64,000 nt of DNA, from contig CAVZEU010000007.1 of NCBI GenBank assembly GCA_963774415.1, positions 1 through 64,000 on the forward strand. The letters are read 5' to 3'. The notes beneath the pieces are model-generated. The model did no database searches. It was not told where the DNA came from and saw nothing but the letters and a program-made list of their open reading frames with translations. Positions within the stretch are counted from its first letter, which is position 1, and each line of letters opens with the position of its first letter. Shown piece by piece: positions 37,047 through 46,572 of the stretch. The translations under genes and the position numbers were made by a program. Source of the stretch: SZUA-36 sp963774415 (GTDB lineage: Bacteria; Pseudomonadota; Gammaproteobacteria; Xanthomonadales; SZUA-36).

Positions 37047-37075
37047 AATATAGTGTATCCAGCGAAAACTGTCAA
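37047..37075 (-). promoter_or_regulatory. Consensus promoter of the ars-type operon
   Basis: Minus strand TTGACA (37070-37075), exactly 17 bases, then TATATT (37047-37052). A dyad TGGA/TCCA spans the -10 (TGGATACACTATATTCCA), a likely ArsR operator. The arsR ATG follows 26 bases downstream. Confidence 0.8.
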
Positions 37076-37111
37076 ACCCGGGCATGCGGGACGAGCACCG
37101 CGAGGGACGGA

Positions 37112-39727
37112 CTAAACCGCGGCAGCCTGGCCGGGATTGTCGTTGCGCAGCAAACGGTAGGCCAGCATCTTGGCTGCATTGTCGATAAGGAACCACAGCA
37201 GCGCATAGGCCCACATCCACAGGGCATAGGTCCAGCCGATGGGCGTAATGAGAAAGCCATACACCGCCATCAGGGTGCCGACGATCTCGGTGCCGAAGGT
37301 GGCGATCAGCAACACCGGCGCCGGAAACGGCCGGCGCCAGAACCAGCCGTCGGTGCGGGTGATGTAGAGCGTGCTGTGGCCGGCCACGATGAGCTTGAGA
37401 AACATCATGCTTTGCACCATGCCCTCGGAAAAGCCCTCTTCCTGCAACAAGAAAAACAACAGAAAGGAACCGATCAGCCCGGTCACACCCAGGACCGTGG
37501 ATACCGTCAGCAACTCCGACATGTTCCAGCGCACCGGCTTTGAGCTGACCGAGGTGTTGTCGTAGGCGATCGCCAGGATGGGCAGGTCATTGAGCAGGGC
37601 CAAGAGGATGATCATCAAGGCCGTGATCGGGTAAAAATTGAAAACGACGATGGACAGCGTCATGAACAGGATGATGCGAATGGTCTCGGCGATGCGGAAG
37701 GTGGCGTAACTCTTCATCCGCTCGAAAGTAATGCGGGCCTGCTTGAAGGCCTCGTTGATCACGCTGAGACCAGGCGCCGTGAGGATGATATCGGCCGCGC
37801 CGCGCGCGGCATCGGTGGCGTTGGACACGGCGATACCGCAATCGGCCTTCTTCAGCGCCGGCGCGTCGTTGACCCCGTCACCCGTCATGGCCACGATGTG
37901 GCCGCCCTTCTGCAAGGTATCGACGATGCGGTATTTATCTTCCGGCACGACCTCGGCGAAGATGTCCACCGACTCGATCATATCCACGATGGCCGACTCA
38001 TGGGTATCGATGAACTCCCGCTCGAGCAGGCGGGTGTCATACATGGCCTGCACCGACCGCATCACGTCACTGGCGAACGCCTTCGCGTCCTTGTGTGACA
38101 CCTCCGGCTTGAGGCGCTGGTAGATCGCTGCCGACAGGACTTCCGACAGACCCAGCAGCTCACTGCCGGCACTGCCTGACAGCTGCGCCGCGCGCATGGT
38201 GCGCTGCTGCAACCCCAACAGGCCGCCGATCTCGCGGGCAATGGCGAGGTTGTCGCCGGTCACCATCTTGACCCCGACGCCATAACGCTCCATGTCGGCA
38301 ATCACCTGGCTGGAGTCATCGCGCGGCGGGTCGTACAACGGGATCAAACCCAGCAGCTTGACCGGCGCCTCGCCCTCCTTGCGGCCCACGGCCAGGGTGC
38401 GATAGCCCTTTCCCGCCAGCGTCTCCACCGCCTGGCCGAGCCTGGCCGCCGCGTCATCGCCGAGGTCGCTCATTTCCAGCAGCACCTGCGGCGCACCCTT
38501 CATGGCGACGAAGCGCTGGCCGTCCTTTTCGATCTCGGCCTCGGTACGTTTGCGGATGGGGTCAAACGGAATGAAGCTCTCTTGCCGATACGCCTGCCAA
38601 TCGACATCGGCAAAATGGGTGGCAAGATAATCGAAAATCGGCAGCTCGATGGGATCGTTGTTTTCGCGCCTGGAGGCCAGCACCGCCATCAGGAACAGTT
38701 CCTGCTCGGAGACGCCGTCGAGCAACACCGGCTCGGCCACCTGCATTTCATTCCGGGTGAGCGTCCCGGTTTTGTCCGAGCAGAACACATCGGCGCCGGC
38801 CAGTTCCTCGATGGCCGTCAGGCGCGAGACAATGGCCTTGCGCCGCGCCAGGTTCATGGCGCCCACGGCCATCGTGACCGACAACACCGCAGGCAATGCC
38901 ACCGGGATCGCCGCCACGCTCAGCACCAGGGCGAAGCGGGCAATCTCGAGCATGTTCTCATGGCGGAACAGCGAGACCATCACGATCAACAACACCAGCG
39001 CGATGGTCATGACGATGAGGAAATCGCCGATGCGGATCACCATCTTCTGGAAGTGGCTGCGCTCCTCGAGCGAGGCCTTCGCCACCAGGTCGACGACCGT
39101 ATGGAAATTGGTATTGGCGCCGGTGTTCACTACCAGGGCCAGCATCTCCCCCTGCTTGACCACGGTGCTGGCGTAGGCTACGTCCCGCGCCTTTTTGTTG
39201 ACCGGCAGGGATTCGCCCGTCAAAGCCGACTCGTCGATTGACAGGTAGTCGCCCTGGATCAATTGCACATCCGCGGGCACGATATTGCCGATGCGCAGCC
39301 GGATCACGTCTCCCGGCACCAGTTCCCGCGTGGGGACCGTAATGAACTCGCCGTCGCGCAGGACGATGCATTCCGCGCCCATCCGGGCTTTCAAGGCCTT
39401 GAGTGCATTGAGGGCGCGGTGTTCCTGGAAGAAGTCCAGGCCCGCGTTGACCAGCAGCATGATGGCGATGATGACGAAGTCGTCCCACTTCTGCACCACG
39501 GCCGAGAGGATGGCCGCGACTTCGATCATCCACGGGATCGGGCCCCAGAAGCGGCGAAAGACGCGGTGCCAGAGCGGTTCCTCGCGCTCTTCGATTTCGT
39601 TATAACCGTAAGTTAGCCGACGCTTGTCCACCTCGGCCTGGCTGAGGCCGAGTTCGGCATCGACCTGCAGCAGCTTCGCGGTCTCCTGCGTATCCTTGCC
39701 TGTGTAATCATCGGTCGGTAGGGCCAC
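37112..39727 (-). CDS. P3A-type plasma membrane H+-ATPase
   Basis: An 871-residue P-type ATPase. The phosphorylated aspartate is D318 in CSDKTGTLT; the actuator loop has ALTGES (168-173); TM4 carries AAIPVALPAVLSVT, typical of P3A proton pumps rather than of Ca2+ or heavy-metal pumps. The hinge GDGVNDAPALKKADCGIA is intact. There is no N-terminal metal-binding domain. Such pumps couple ATP hydrolysis to proton export. Single gene, divergent from the TPR gene; about 120 bases upstream are free for regulation. Confidence 0.9.
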   Translation of the reverse strand: MALPTDDYTGKDTQETAKLLQVDAELGLSQAEVDKRRLTYGYNEIEEREEPLWHRVFRRFWGPIPWMIEVAAILSAVVQKWDDFVIIAIMLLVNAGLDFFQEHRALNALKALKARMGAECIVLRDGEFITVPTRELVPGDVIRLRIGNIVPADVQLIQGDYLSIDESALTGESLPVNKKARDVAYASTVVKQGEMLALVVNTGANTNFHTVVDLVAKASLEERSHFQKMVIRIGDFLIVMTIALVLLIVMVSLFRHENMLEIARFALVLSVAAIPVALPAVLSVTMAVGAMNLARRKAIVSRLTAIEELAGADVFCSDKTGTLTRNEMQVAEPVLLDGVSEQELFLMAVLASRRENNDPIELPIFDYLATHFADVDWQAYRQESFIPFDPIRKRTEAEIEKDGQRFVAMKGAPQVLLEMSDLGDDAAARLGQAVETLAGKGYRTLAVGRKEGEAPVKLLGLIPLYDPPRDDSSQVIADMERYGVGVKMVTGDNLAIAREIGGLLGLQQRTMRAAQLSGSAGSELLGLSEVLSAAIYQRLKPEVSHKDAKAFASDVMRSVQAMYDTRLLEREFIDTHESAIVDMIESVDIFAEVVPEDKYRIVDTLQKGGHIVAMTGDGVNDAPALKKADCGIAVSNATDAARGAADIILTAPGLSVINEAFKQARITFERMKSYATFRIAETIRIILFMTLSIVVFNFYPITALMIILLALLNDLPILAIAYDNTSVSSKPVRWNMSELLTVSTVLGVTGLIGSFLLFFLLQEEGFSEGMVQSMMFLKLIVAGHSTLYITRTDGWFWRRPFPAPVLLIATFGTEIVGTLMAVYGFLITPIGWTYALWMWAYALLWFLIDNAAKMLAYRLLRNDNPGQAAAV

Positions 39728-39973
39728 GGAAAGCTCCTGCCTATCCTGCTAACGAACTTCGGTTTGACACGTTGTCGCGGCGTAATTCATGGCGAAGCTT
39801 ACCCGCACCGCCATTATACTCGCGCGCAAATTGGATAGTGTTAACGGCATTTGAATTTGCCCTGGGGCAGCACGCCACTGCAAGTCCTCGAGCGGTTAAA
39901 AAGACCCGAGGTCAGGCGTCCAGCACTTTACTCTGACCGCGGCATTCTCCATTATTTCCCTTTCATTGACCCC

Positions 39974-41230
39974 ATGTCGGATGGTCCCATGATCGAAGCC
40001 CGGACCGGTAACACGCTCTCCAGTCATTCGTCTGAGGCCGTCAGGCTTTATAACCAAGCGATCGACATGATTTTGGGGTCGCAATCGGGCGCCGCCGCGG
40101 CGCTCGACAAAGCCCTCGAACTCGATGGCCGTTTCGCCGTGGCTGCCGCGGCGCGCTACTTCCTGGCAAAGGACAGCGGCGACGCCGACGCCGGGCACTA
40201 CCGCTCGCTTGCGAAGGACTCGACAGCCGCGGCCAGCGAGTGGGAGCGTGGACACGTCGACATCCTGCTCGGCTTGATCGACGACGCGAGTAACACCGTG
40301 GACAAGGCCCGGGCTTACATCCAGACGGCCCCGGGCGATCTCTTTGTCGCCTCCCAGCTTGCCGGCTACCTGTTTTTCTATGGCGGCCCGGACAAGTTAA
40401 ACGCGGTGCTCGACCTGTTCGAATCCGTCGGGCCTTACCTTGAAAATGACTGGGCGTACCTTGCGCGCCTGGGCTTTGCGGCCAGCGAAGCGGGCGATCG
40501 CAAGCGCGGGCGTGAACTGATCGAGCGCGCACTGAGCCTTCGCCCGCAATCGCTCTACACCATCCATGCCTTCGCCCACCTGCTGCACGACGAAGGTGCG
40601 GCGGAAGAATCGACGCGGGTGCTGCAGCAATGGCTGGCGGATCATGAGAGCAGCGCGCGCGAAGGCCAGATGTACGGCCACGTCCAATGGCACCTGGCGC
40701 TGGCCGAGTGGCAAACCGGCGAGCGGGATGCCGGGTTCAAACGTTACGAGGCATTTTGCGCGCCGAAAACGACGACCTGCGGCCCGGTTCTGACGCTGGC
40801 GGATTGCGGCGGCTTTCTCTTGCGAGATTACCTGGCCAGCGGCGGCACACGGGCATTGGCGGATGACGTGCTTGCACACATCGGGCGTGTCTGGCCGATG
40901 ATCGCCCATCCGTTTATCGCCCTGCACGTCGCCGGCCTGTACGCATCGGCCGGCGACAGGGACGGCCTCGAAAAATGCAGGCGGGCCATCCTGGAGACAG
41001 CGGCCGGTACGAACCGTGAGATTTCCCTGGCCCTGGTTTCCGCGTTGAACGACTTCGCAGCCAAGGACTACCAGCGCTGTGCGCAAACGCTGGCGTCCCT
41101 CTCCCCCGCGGCGCGGGTCGGCATCGGGGGCAGTAACGTCGAGCGGATCCTGGTCGATCTCATCGAGAAACGGGCACGGCGTCAGGGTATCGGGTCGGGC
41201 GCCGTGGCCAGCCGTTTGACCAGCGAGTAA
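39974..41230 (+). CDS. TPR-repeat protein (StaR-like)
   Basis: About 418 residues of helical repeats (for example DRKRGRELIERALSLRPQSLYTIHAFAHLLHDEGAAEE split over two TPRs) and no membrane segment. It resembles the StaR-like TPR family of unclear function. I start at ATG 39974. The frame is open to a TTG at 39851, but that stretch contains a copy of the dispersed TTTACTCTG repeat (39926-39938) and looks non-coding. Its 3-prime end overlaps the convergent M20 peptidase gene by 49 bases. A 38-base piece of this gene recurs at 50474-50511. Confidence 0.75.
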   Translation: MSDGPMIEARTGNTLSSHSSEAVRLYNQAIDMILGSQSGAAAALDKALELDGRFAVAAAARYFLAKDSGDADAGHYRSLAKDSTAAASEWERGHVDILLGLIDDASNTVDKARAYIQTAPGDLFVASQLAGYLFFYGGPDKLNAVLDLFESVGPYLENDWAYLARLGFAASEAGDRKRGRELIERALSLRPQSLYTIHAFAHLLHDEGAAEESTRVLQQWLADHESSAREGQMYGHVQWHLALAEWQTGERDAGFKRYEAFCAPKTTTCGPVLTLADCGGFLLRDYLASGGTRALADDVLAHIGRVWPMIAHPFIALHVAGLYASAGDRDGLEKCRRAILETAAGTNREISLALVSALNDFAAKDYQRCAQTLASLSPAARVGIGGSNVERILVDLIEKRARRQGIGSGAVASRLTSE

Positions 41231-42603
41231 AGGAAGTCGCGCGCGTCATAGAGCGAGTCCACCCGGATGCGCTCATTGAGGCCGTGTATGTGGCCGAGAT
41301 CGGGTTCGAGGAAATACGCGCCGATGCCGTAAGTGGGGATCCCGATTGCCGCAAGAAAGGGCGCATCGGTGCCGCCAGCCTGGAAAATCGGCACCACCGG
41401 CAGCCCCGGGAAGACTTCCGCCGCGGTCGCTTCGATCGGGCCCCAGATCGCCGGCGTCAGCGGCGGCGGGACCGCCACCGCGCTGCGCACGGGCATGGCC
41501 GTGACCTCGACCTCCGGATCGGCGACCGCCTGCTCGAGGGCCTGGCGCACGTCTTCGACCGAATCGGTCGGGTAGATGCGGCAATTCACGTTGGCGGTCG
41601 CGCGCTGCGGCAGCGCGTTGGTGGCGTGGCCGGCCTCGAGCATCGTCGCCACGCAGGTCGTATGCAGCACGGCATTGTAGCTCGGGTCGGTCTTGACGAC
41701 GGCCAGCGCAGCGGCATCCCCGGGGTCGGCCGCGAGCGCCTGCATCGCGGCACCCATCTCACCGCCGCGGATGGCGCCCATGCGCTCGAAGAACGTGCGC
41801 GTGGTGTCATTCAGGTGGGTCGGGAAATCCAGGCTGCTGACCCGCGTCAGGGCGGCGGCGAGCTGGTAAATCGCGTTCTTTTTCACCGGTCTGGAACTGT
41901 GACCGCCCGGGTTGGTGACTTCGAGCTGGTAGTTCTCCGGCAGCTTCTCGCCGGCCTGCATGGTCAGCATGACCCGGTTGCCTTTCTCGTCGAGCACGCC
42001 CCAGGCGCCCTCGTTCAGCGCAAACCCCGCCGCGATCAGGTCGGCGTGCTCCGCCGCGAGGTTCTCGGCCCCGTTGAAGGCGCCGACGGTCTCCTCGCCG
42101 CAAGTCAGCGCCAGCTTGACCGTGCGCGGCGGCTGGTAGCCGTTCTTCAGAAAGCGCACCAGCGTATCCACCCAGATCGCGGCCATGGATTTGTCGTCGA
42201 CGGCGCCGCGGGCATAAAAGTAGCCGCCCTCCTCGATCAGCTTGAACGGGTCGCGCGTCCAGTCTTCGCGCTTGGCCTCGACGACGTCGATGTGCGCCAG
42301 CAGCAACATCGGCTTCAGGGCCGGGTCGCTGCCATGCAGGACGGCCACCAGGCTGCCCTCCTTCGGGTGATCCGGCGCCGTCAGCAGATGGATGTCCTGC
42401 GCGGGCATGCCGGCTGCGCCCAGGTGCGCGCCCATTTTTTGCGCCGCCTCGGTGCAACTGCCGCTGGAAAGCGTGGTGTTGGTTTCGACCAGTTCGCGGT
42501 ACAAGTCGCGAAATTCACGCTGGCCCGGATCGAGGTCCGCGGCCAAGGCGTTCGCGCAAAAAAGGACCAGGGTAAGGCAGCTAAGCGAAAAGCGTGCGTT
42601 CAT
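41182..42603 (-). CDS. Secreted M20-family metallopeptidase
   Basis: 473 residues with a signal peptide ending ANALAA, so likely periplasmic. The M20 di-zinc site is visible: LLLAHIDVVEA (His and catalytic Asp), GAVDDKS (bridging Asp), CGEETVGA (catalytic Glu) and GLGHIHG-type C-terminal His (DLGHIHGLNE). The dimerisation domain includes NPGGHSSRPVKKNA. Family members are di- or carboxypeptidases; substrate unknown. I use ATG 42603; upstream frame to 42816 lacks support. Its start region (42551-42648) is duplicated in degenerate form at 48644 and 50508. Confidence 0.9.
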   Translation of the reverse strand: MNARFSLSCLTLVLFCANALAADLDPGQREFRDLYRELVETNTTLSSGSCTEAAQKMGAHLGAAGMPAQDIHLLTAPDHPKEGSLVAVLHGSDPALKPMLLLAHIDVVEAKREDWTRDPFKLIEEGGYFYARGAVDDKSMAAIWVDTLVRFLKNGYQPPRTVKLALTCGEETVGAFNGAENLAAEHADLIAAGFALNEGAWGVLDEKGNRVMLTMQAGEKLPENYQLEVTNPGGHSSRPVKKNAIYQLAAALTRVSSLDFPTHLNDTTRTFFERMGAIRGGEMGAAMQALAADPGDAAALAVVKTDPSYNAVLHTTCVATMLEAGHATNALPQRATANVNCRIYPTDSVEDVRQALEQAVADPEVEVTAMPVRSAVAVPPPLTPAIWGPIEATAAEVFPGLPVVPIFQAGGTDAPFLAAIGIPTYGIGAYFLEPDLGHIHGLNERIRVDSLYDARDFLYSLVKRLATAPDPIP

Positions 42604-42648
42604 ATCGGTATCGCCCGTTTGAAAAACCAGGGGGAGAGTATACGCGGG
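42551..42648. repeat. Parent copy of a three-copy repeat spanning the M20 start
   Basis: This 98-base block covers the first 18 codons and the leader of the M20 gene. Near-identical blocks occur at 48644-48740 and 50508-50600 in the same orientation. It is probably the source because it is embedded in an intact gene. Confidence 0.8.
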
Positions 42649-42917
42649 AATGGAAGGCGGATAACAATAACGGGAAGCAGAATCGTTCAGCAGGTGAGCG
42701 CGCGAACTCCGGTACTGACTTGTTTGCGACCTTTGCTCCGTCCCTTTGCTCTGATCCCATAACTCGAACTGAACCTGGATGCTATGATTGACCAACTGGG
42801 AAAGGAGGTCGTGCAAAAAATTCGGCGCAACCTATGCCGGGTTGTTCCACGATATTGAACAATGCATGCAAAAATTCACCGGCCAAAGGCTCGTTACCAG
42901 GCCCGGATCCATCGAGC
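42604..42917. other. Intergenic region between M20 peptidase and ackA
   Basis: This holds the divergent promoters, part of the repeat block above and the TTTGCTCTG repeat at 42731-42760. A 24-codon frame at 42784-42858 (MIDQLGKEVVQK, continuing basic) has no recognised relative and could be a leader or remnant; I do not call it. Confidence 0.4.
42731..42760. repeat. Tandem copy of the TTTACTCTG motif (TTTGCTC variant)
   Basis: CTTTGCTCCGTCC followed by CTTTGCTCTGATCCC. Both half-units share the same A-to-G change, so they probably arose together. Confidence 0.55.
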
Positions 42918-44136
42918 ATGAGCAAGGCTATCCTGGTCATCAATGCCGGTTCCTCAAGCATCAAGTTCGCCGTGTTCACACACAGCGCGGCACAGCGAAT
43001 GGTAAAGACGGAGCTGATAAAAGCCGCGCCGCTCTGTCACGGCGAGGTGGATGGCATTGGCTCACAGACATGCTTCCGGGCGAGCCGCGAAGGCGACACC
43101 ACGATCTCGACGCAGCAGCTCGTCGCCGACGATCACGAGCAGGCCCTGACGCACATACTCGACTGGCTTCAACAGGACATGTCTTCGCTGAGACTTTGCG
43201 GCCGCCGGCCACCGCGTGGTTCACGGCGGAGCCGACTTCACCCGGCCGGTCAAGGTGGATGACGAGGTGCTGGAACGATTGAAGGCCCTCGTTCCCCTGG
43301 CGCCCCTGCACCAACCCCATGCCTTGCAGGCCATCGAGGTTTTGCGTCAACGCCTGCCCGGGCTAACGCAGGTGGCGTGTTTCGATACCGCCTTTCACGC
43401 GGGCATGCCGCTGCGGGAACAACGTTTCGCGCTGCCACGCGCCCTATGGCGAGAGGGAGTACGGCATTACGGTTTTCACGGCCTGTCCTATGACTACCTG
43501 TCCCAGGTATTACCCGACTACCTGGGCGAAGCCGCCTTGGGCAAGGTCGTGCTGGCCCACCTGGGCCACGGTGTCAGTCTCTGTGCCCTTACAGGGGGCA
43601 AGAGCATTGCCACCACCATGAGCTTTACGCCGCTGGACGGCCTGCCCATGGGCACACGCAGCGGCGCCATCGATCCGGCGATCGTGTTTTTTCTGTTACG
43701 AAAAGGCATGACGGCGGGGGAGATATCCAACCTTTTGAATCACCGGTCCGGCCTGCTCGGTTTATCAGGCGTCAGCGATGACATGCGCATCTTGCTCGAC
43801 AGCGACGCGGCGGCCGCCGCCGAGGCGGTGGACATTTTCTGCTATCGCATCAGCCGCGAGTTGGGCTCACTGGCAGCGGCCATGGGCGGCATCGATGCCT
43901 TGGTCTTCAGCGGAGGTATCGGTGAGCACGCGGCGCCAGTACGGGCCAGGATCTGCCGGGCCTCCGGCTGGCTCGGCCTGGAAATGGACGAGGCCGCGAA
44001 CGAAACCAACGCTGCCTGCATCAGTGCCGGGTCGAGCCGGGTTTCGGCCTGGGTCATTGCGACCGACGAACAGAAGGTCATCGCCAAGCAGACGGCCACC
44101 GTACTCGAGGGCGAAAGTATCGATGCTTGCGGCTGA
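42918..44136 (+). pseudogene. ackA: Acetate kinase with a single-base frameshift
   Basis: The N-terminus MSKAILVINAGSSSIKFAVF is the acetate kinase start. Around 43195 the frame shifts: after LQQDMSSLRL it should continue as AAAGHRVVHGGADFTRP, which is found in the next frame. Removing one T from TTT at 43195-43197 restores a 405-residue protein, the normal AckA length. Other motifs are intact: FDTAFH, HYGFHGLSY, PLDGLPMGTRSGAIDP and VFSGGIGEHAAPVRA. The usual LGNG loop reads LGHG. Reaction: acetyl phosphate + ADP to acetate + ATP. It lies 30 bases before phosphoketolase. Because the downstream operon partner looks intact, a base-calling error is as likely as true inactivation. Confidence 0.88.
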
Positions 44137-44166
44137 TCGAATTTCGGCCGCGGAAGGAGTTGCACC

Positions 44167-46572
44167 ATGAATGACATTGCGCGATCGGCGACCATTGACG
44201 GCACGCCGTTATCGGGCGAGGAACTGGCTCTGATCGATGCCTATTGGCGGGCGGCCAATTACCTGTCGATCGGGCAGATCTATCTGCTGGACAACCCCCT
44301 GCTGGAGGAACCGCTTAAGCTGGAGCACATCAAGCCGCGCCTGTTGGGCCACTGGGGCACCACGCCGGGACTGAACCTGATTTATGCCCATCTCAACCGC
44401 GTCATCAAGGCGCGTGATCTCAGCATGATTTATGTCACCGGGCCCGGTCACGGCGCCCCGGGCATCGTCGCCAATACCTGGCTGGAAGGCAGTTATACCG
44501 AGCTCTATTCCGGCATCACGCAGGATCGCGGCGGCATGCAGAAATTGTTTCGCCAGTTCTCTTTCCCCGGCGGCATCCCCAGCCACACCGCTCCGGAGAC
44601 ACCGGGTTCCATTCACGAAGGCGGCGAACTGGGTTATTCCCTCAGCCACGCCTATGGTGCCGCCTTCGACAACCCGGACCTCGTCGTTGCCTGCGTGGTC
44701 GGTGACGGCGAGGCCGAGACCGGGCCACTGGCCACGGCTTGGCATTCCAACAAGTTTCTAAACCCGCAAACCGACGGCGCGGTATTGCCCATCCTGCACC
44801 TCAACGGTTACAAGATCGCCAACCCGACGCTGCTGGCGCGCATCAGCGAAGACGAATTGCAGAAACTGTTTGTCGGTTATGGTTACGAACCGTATTGCGT
44901 CGAAGGCGAAGATCCCGAATTCGTGCACCAGCGCCTGGCCGCTACGCTGGACAGGGCGCTGGATGAAATCCATAGCGTCCAGGAACGGGCGCGCAGCGGC
45001 GGCGCACCAGTGCGGCCGCGCTGGCCCATGGTCATTTTGCGCACACCCAAGGGCTGGACCTGTCCCAGGGAACTGGACGGACTCAGGCTGGAAGGCTACT
45101 GGCGCGCCCACCAGGTGCCCATTGGCGAACTTGCCGCCAAGCCGGAACACATCCAGCTACTGGAGCAGTGGATGAAGAGCTATCGCCCACAGGAATTGTT
45201 CGACGATAAAGGCGCTCTGAAGTCAGAATTGGCGGCGCTGGCGCCACAGGGCGAGCGGCGCATGGGCATGAACCCGCATGCCAATGGCGGTTTGCTGTTG
45301 CGTGACCTGAGGCTGCCGGACTATACCGAGTACGCGCTGGCCGTGCCGCAACCCGGCGGCGTCATCGGCGAGGCCACGCGGCGGCTGGGTGAATGGTTGC
45401 GTGATGTCATCGAGCTGAATGCCGAACGCCGTAACTTCCGCGTCATGGGCCCCGATGAAACCGTGTCCAATCGCCTCGGCGCCGTGCTGGAAGCCACCGA
45501 CCGAAGCTGGATGGCCAAAACCTATGATTACGACGACCACTTGGCGCCCGACGGCCGGGTCATGGAGATTCTCTCCGAACACACCTGCCAGGGTTGGCTG
45601 GAAGGTTATCTACTGACCGGCCGCCACGGATTCTTTTCCTGCTACGAGGCCTTCATCCATATCGTCGATTCCATGTTCAACCAGCATGCCAAGTGGTTGA
45701 AGGTGAGCCAGGAGAATCCATGGCGGCGCGCCATCGCCTCGCTCAATATCCTCCTCACCTCGCACGTCTGGCGCCAGGATCACAACGGCTTTTCCCACCA
45801 GGACCCCGGCTTTATCGACCACGTGGTCAACAAGAAAGCCAACATCGTCCGTGTTTACCTGCCGCCGGATGCCAACTCATTGCTGTACATCGCCGACAAA
45901 TGCCTGCGCAGCCGTGACCGGGTCAACGTCATCGTCGCCGGCAAGCAGCCCAATCCGCAGTGGCTGGACATGGAAGCGGCCATCGAACATTGCAGCAACG
46001 GCATCGGCATCTGGGATTGGGCCAGCAGCGACCAGGACGGTGACACGGACGTGGTCATGGCCTGTGCCGGCGACGTGCCCACGATCGAGACCCTGGCGGC
46101 GGTGGAACTGCTGCGGCAACATGAGCCACAGCTCAAGGTCAGGGTCATCAATGTCGTTGACCTGATGACGCTGCAACCGCGCGAAGAGCACCCGGTCGGC
46201 CTCGTGGACAAGGACTTCGACAACCTGTTCACCACCGACAAGCCCATCATCTTCGCCTTCCATGGCTATCCCTGGCTGATCCACCGCCTGGCCTACCGCC
46301 GCACCAATCACAAGAACCTGCATGTGCGCGGTTACATCGAGGAGGGCACCACGACCACACCCTTCGACATGGCGGTGCTCAACGACCTCGATCGTTACCA
46401 CCTGGTCATGGACGTCATCGACCGTGTGCCCGGATTAGGTTCTCGAGCCGCCTATCTCAAGCAACACATGCGTAACAAGCTGACCGAACACAAGCAGTAC
46501 ATCGCCCGCGTCGGCCAGGACATGCCGGAGATACGCAACTGGAAATGGACGGCGCGACAAGCGGTCGGTTAA
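44167..46572 (+). CDS. xfp: Xylulose-5-phosphate/fructose-6-phosphate phosphoketolase
   Basis: An 801-residue ThDP enzyme that cleaves xylulose-5-P (or fructose-6-P) to acetyl phosphate. Signature segments: LLGHWGTTPGLNLIYAHLNR, YVTGPGHGAPGIVAN, SFPGGIPSHTAPETPGSIHEGGELGYSLSHAYGAA in pieces, and the ThDP motif VGDGEAETGPLATAWHSNK. Catalytic region QDHNGFSHQDPG is intact. Length is typical (about 790-820). AAGGAG precedes the ATG. With ackA it forms an acetyl-phosphate-to-acetate ATP-yielding module. Confidence 0.95.
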   Translation: MNDIARSATIDGTPLSGEELALIDAYWRAANYLSIGQIYLLDNPLLEEPLKLEHIKPRLLGHWGTTPGLNLIYAHLNRVIKARDLSMIYVTGPGHGAPGIVANTWLEGSYTELYSGITQDRGGMQKLFRQFSFPGGIPSHTAPETPGSIHEGGELGYSLSHAYGAAFDNPDLVVACVVGDGEAETGPLATAWHSNKFLNPQTDGAVLPILHLNGYKIANPTLLARISEDELQKLFVGYGYEPYCVEGEDPEFVHQRLAATLDRALDEIHSVQERARSGGAPVRPRWPMVILRTPKGWTCPRELDGLRLEGYWRAHQVPIGELAAKPEHIQLLEQWMKSYRPQELFDDKGALKSELAALAPQGERRMGMNPHANGGLLLRDLRLPDYTEYALAVPQPGGVIGEATRRLGEWLRDVIELNAERRNFRVMGPDETVSNRLGAVLEATDRSWMAKTYDYDDHLAPDGRVMEILSEHTCQGWLEGYLLTGRHGFFSCYEAFIHIVDSMFNQHAKWLKVSQENPWRRAIASLNILLTSHVWRQDHNGFSHQDPGFIDHVVNKKANIVRVYLPPDANSLLYIADKCLRSRDRVNVIVAGKQPNPQWLDMEAAIEHCSNGIGIWDWASSDQDGDTDVVMACAGDVPTIETLAAVELLRQHEPQLKVRVINVVDLMTLQPREEHPVGLVDKDFDNLFTTDKPIIFAFHGYPWLIHRLAYRRTNHKNLHVRGYIEEGTTTTPFDMAVLNDLDRYHLVMDVIDRVPGLGSRAAYLKQHMRNKLTEHKQYIARVGQDMPEIRNWKWTARQAVG

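Noticed and set aside
39762..39777. TTTGACACGTTGTCGC upstream of the H+-ATPase as an FNR box
   Set aside because: The left half fits loosely but the right half does not match ATCAA or GTCAA; a chance dyad is more likely.
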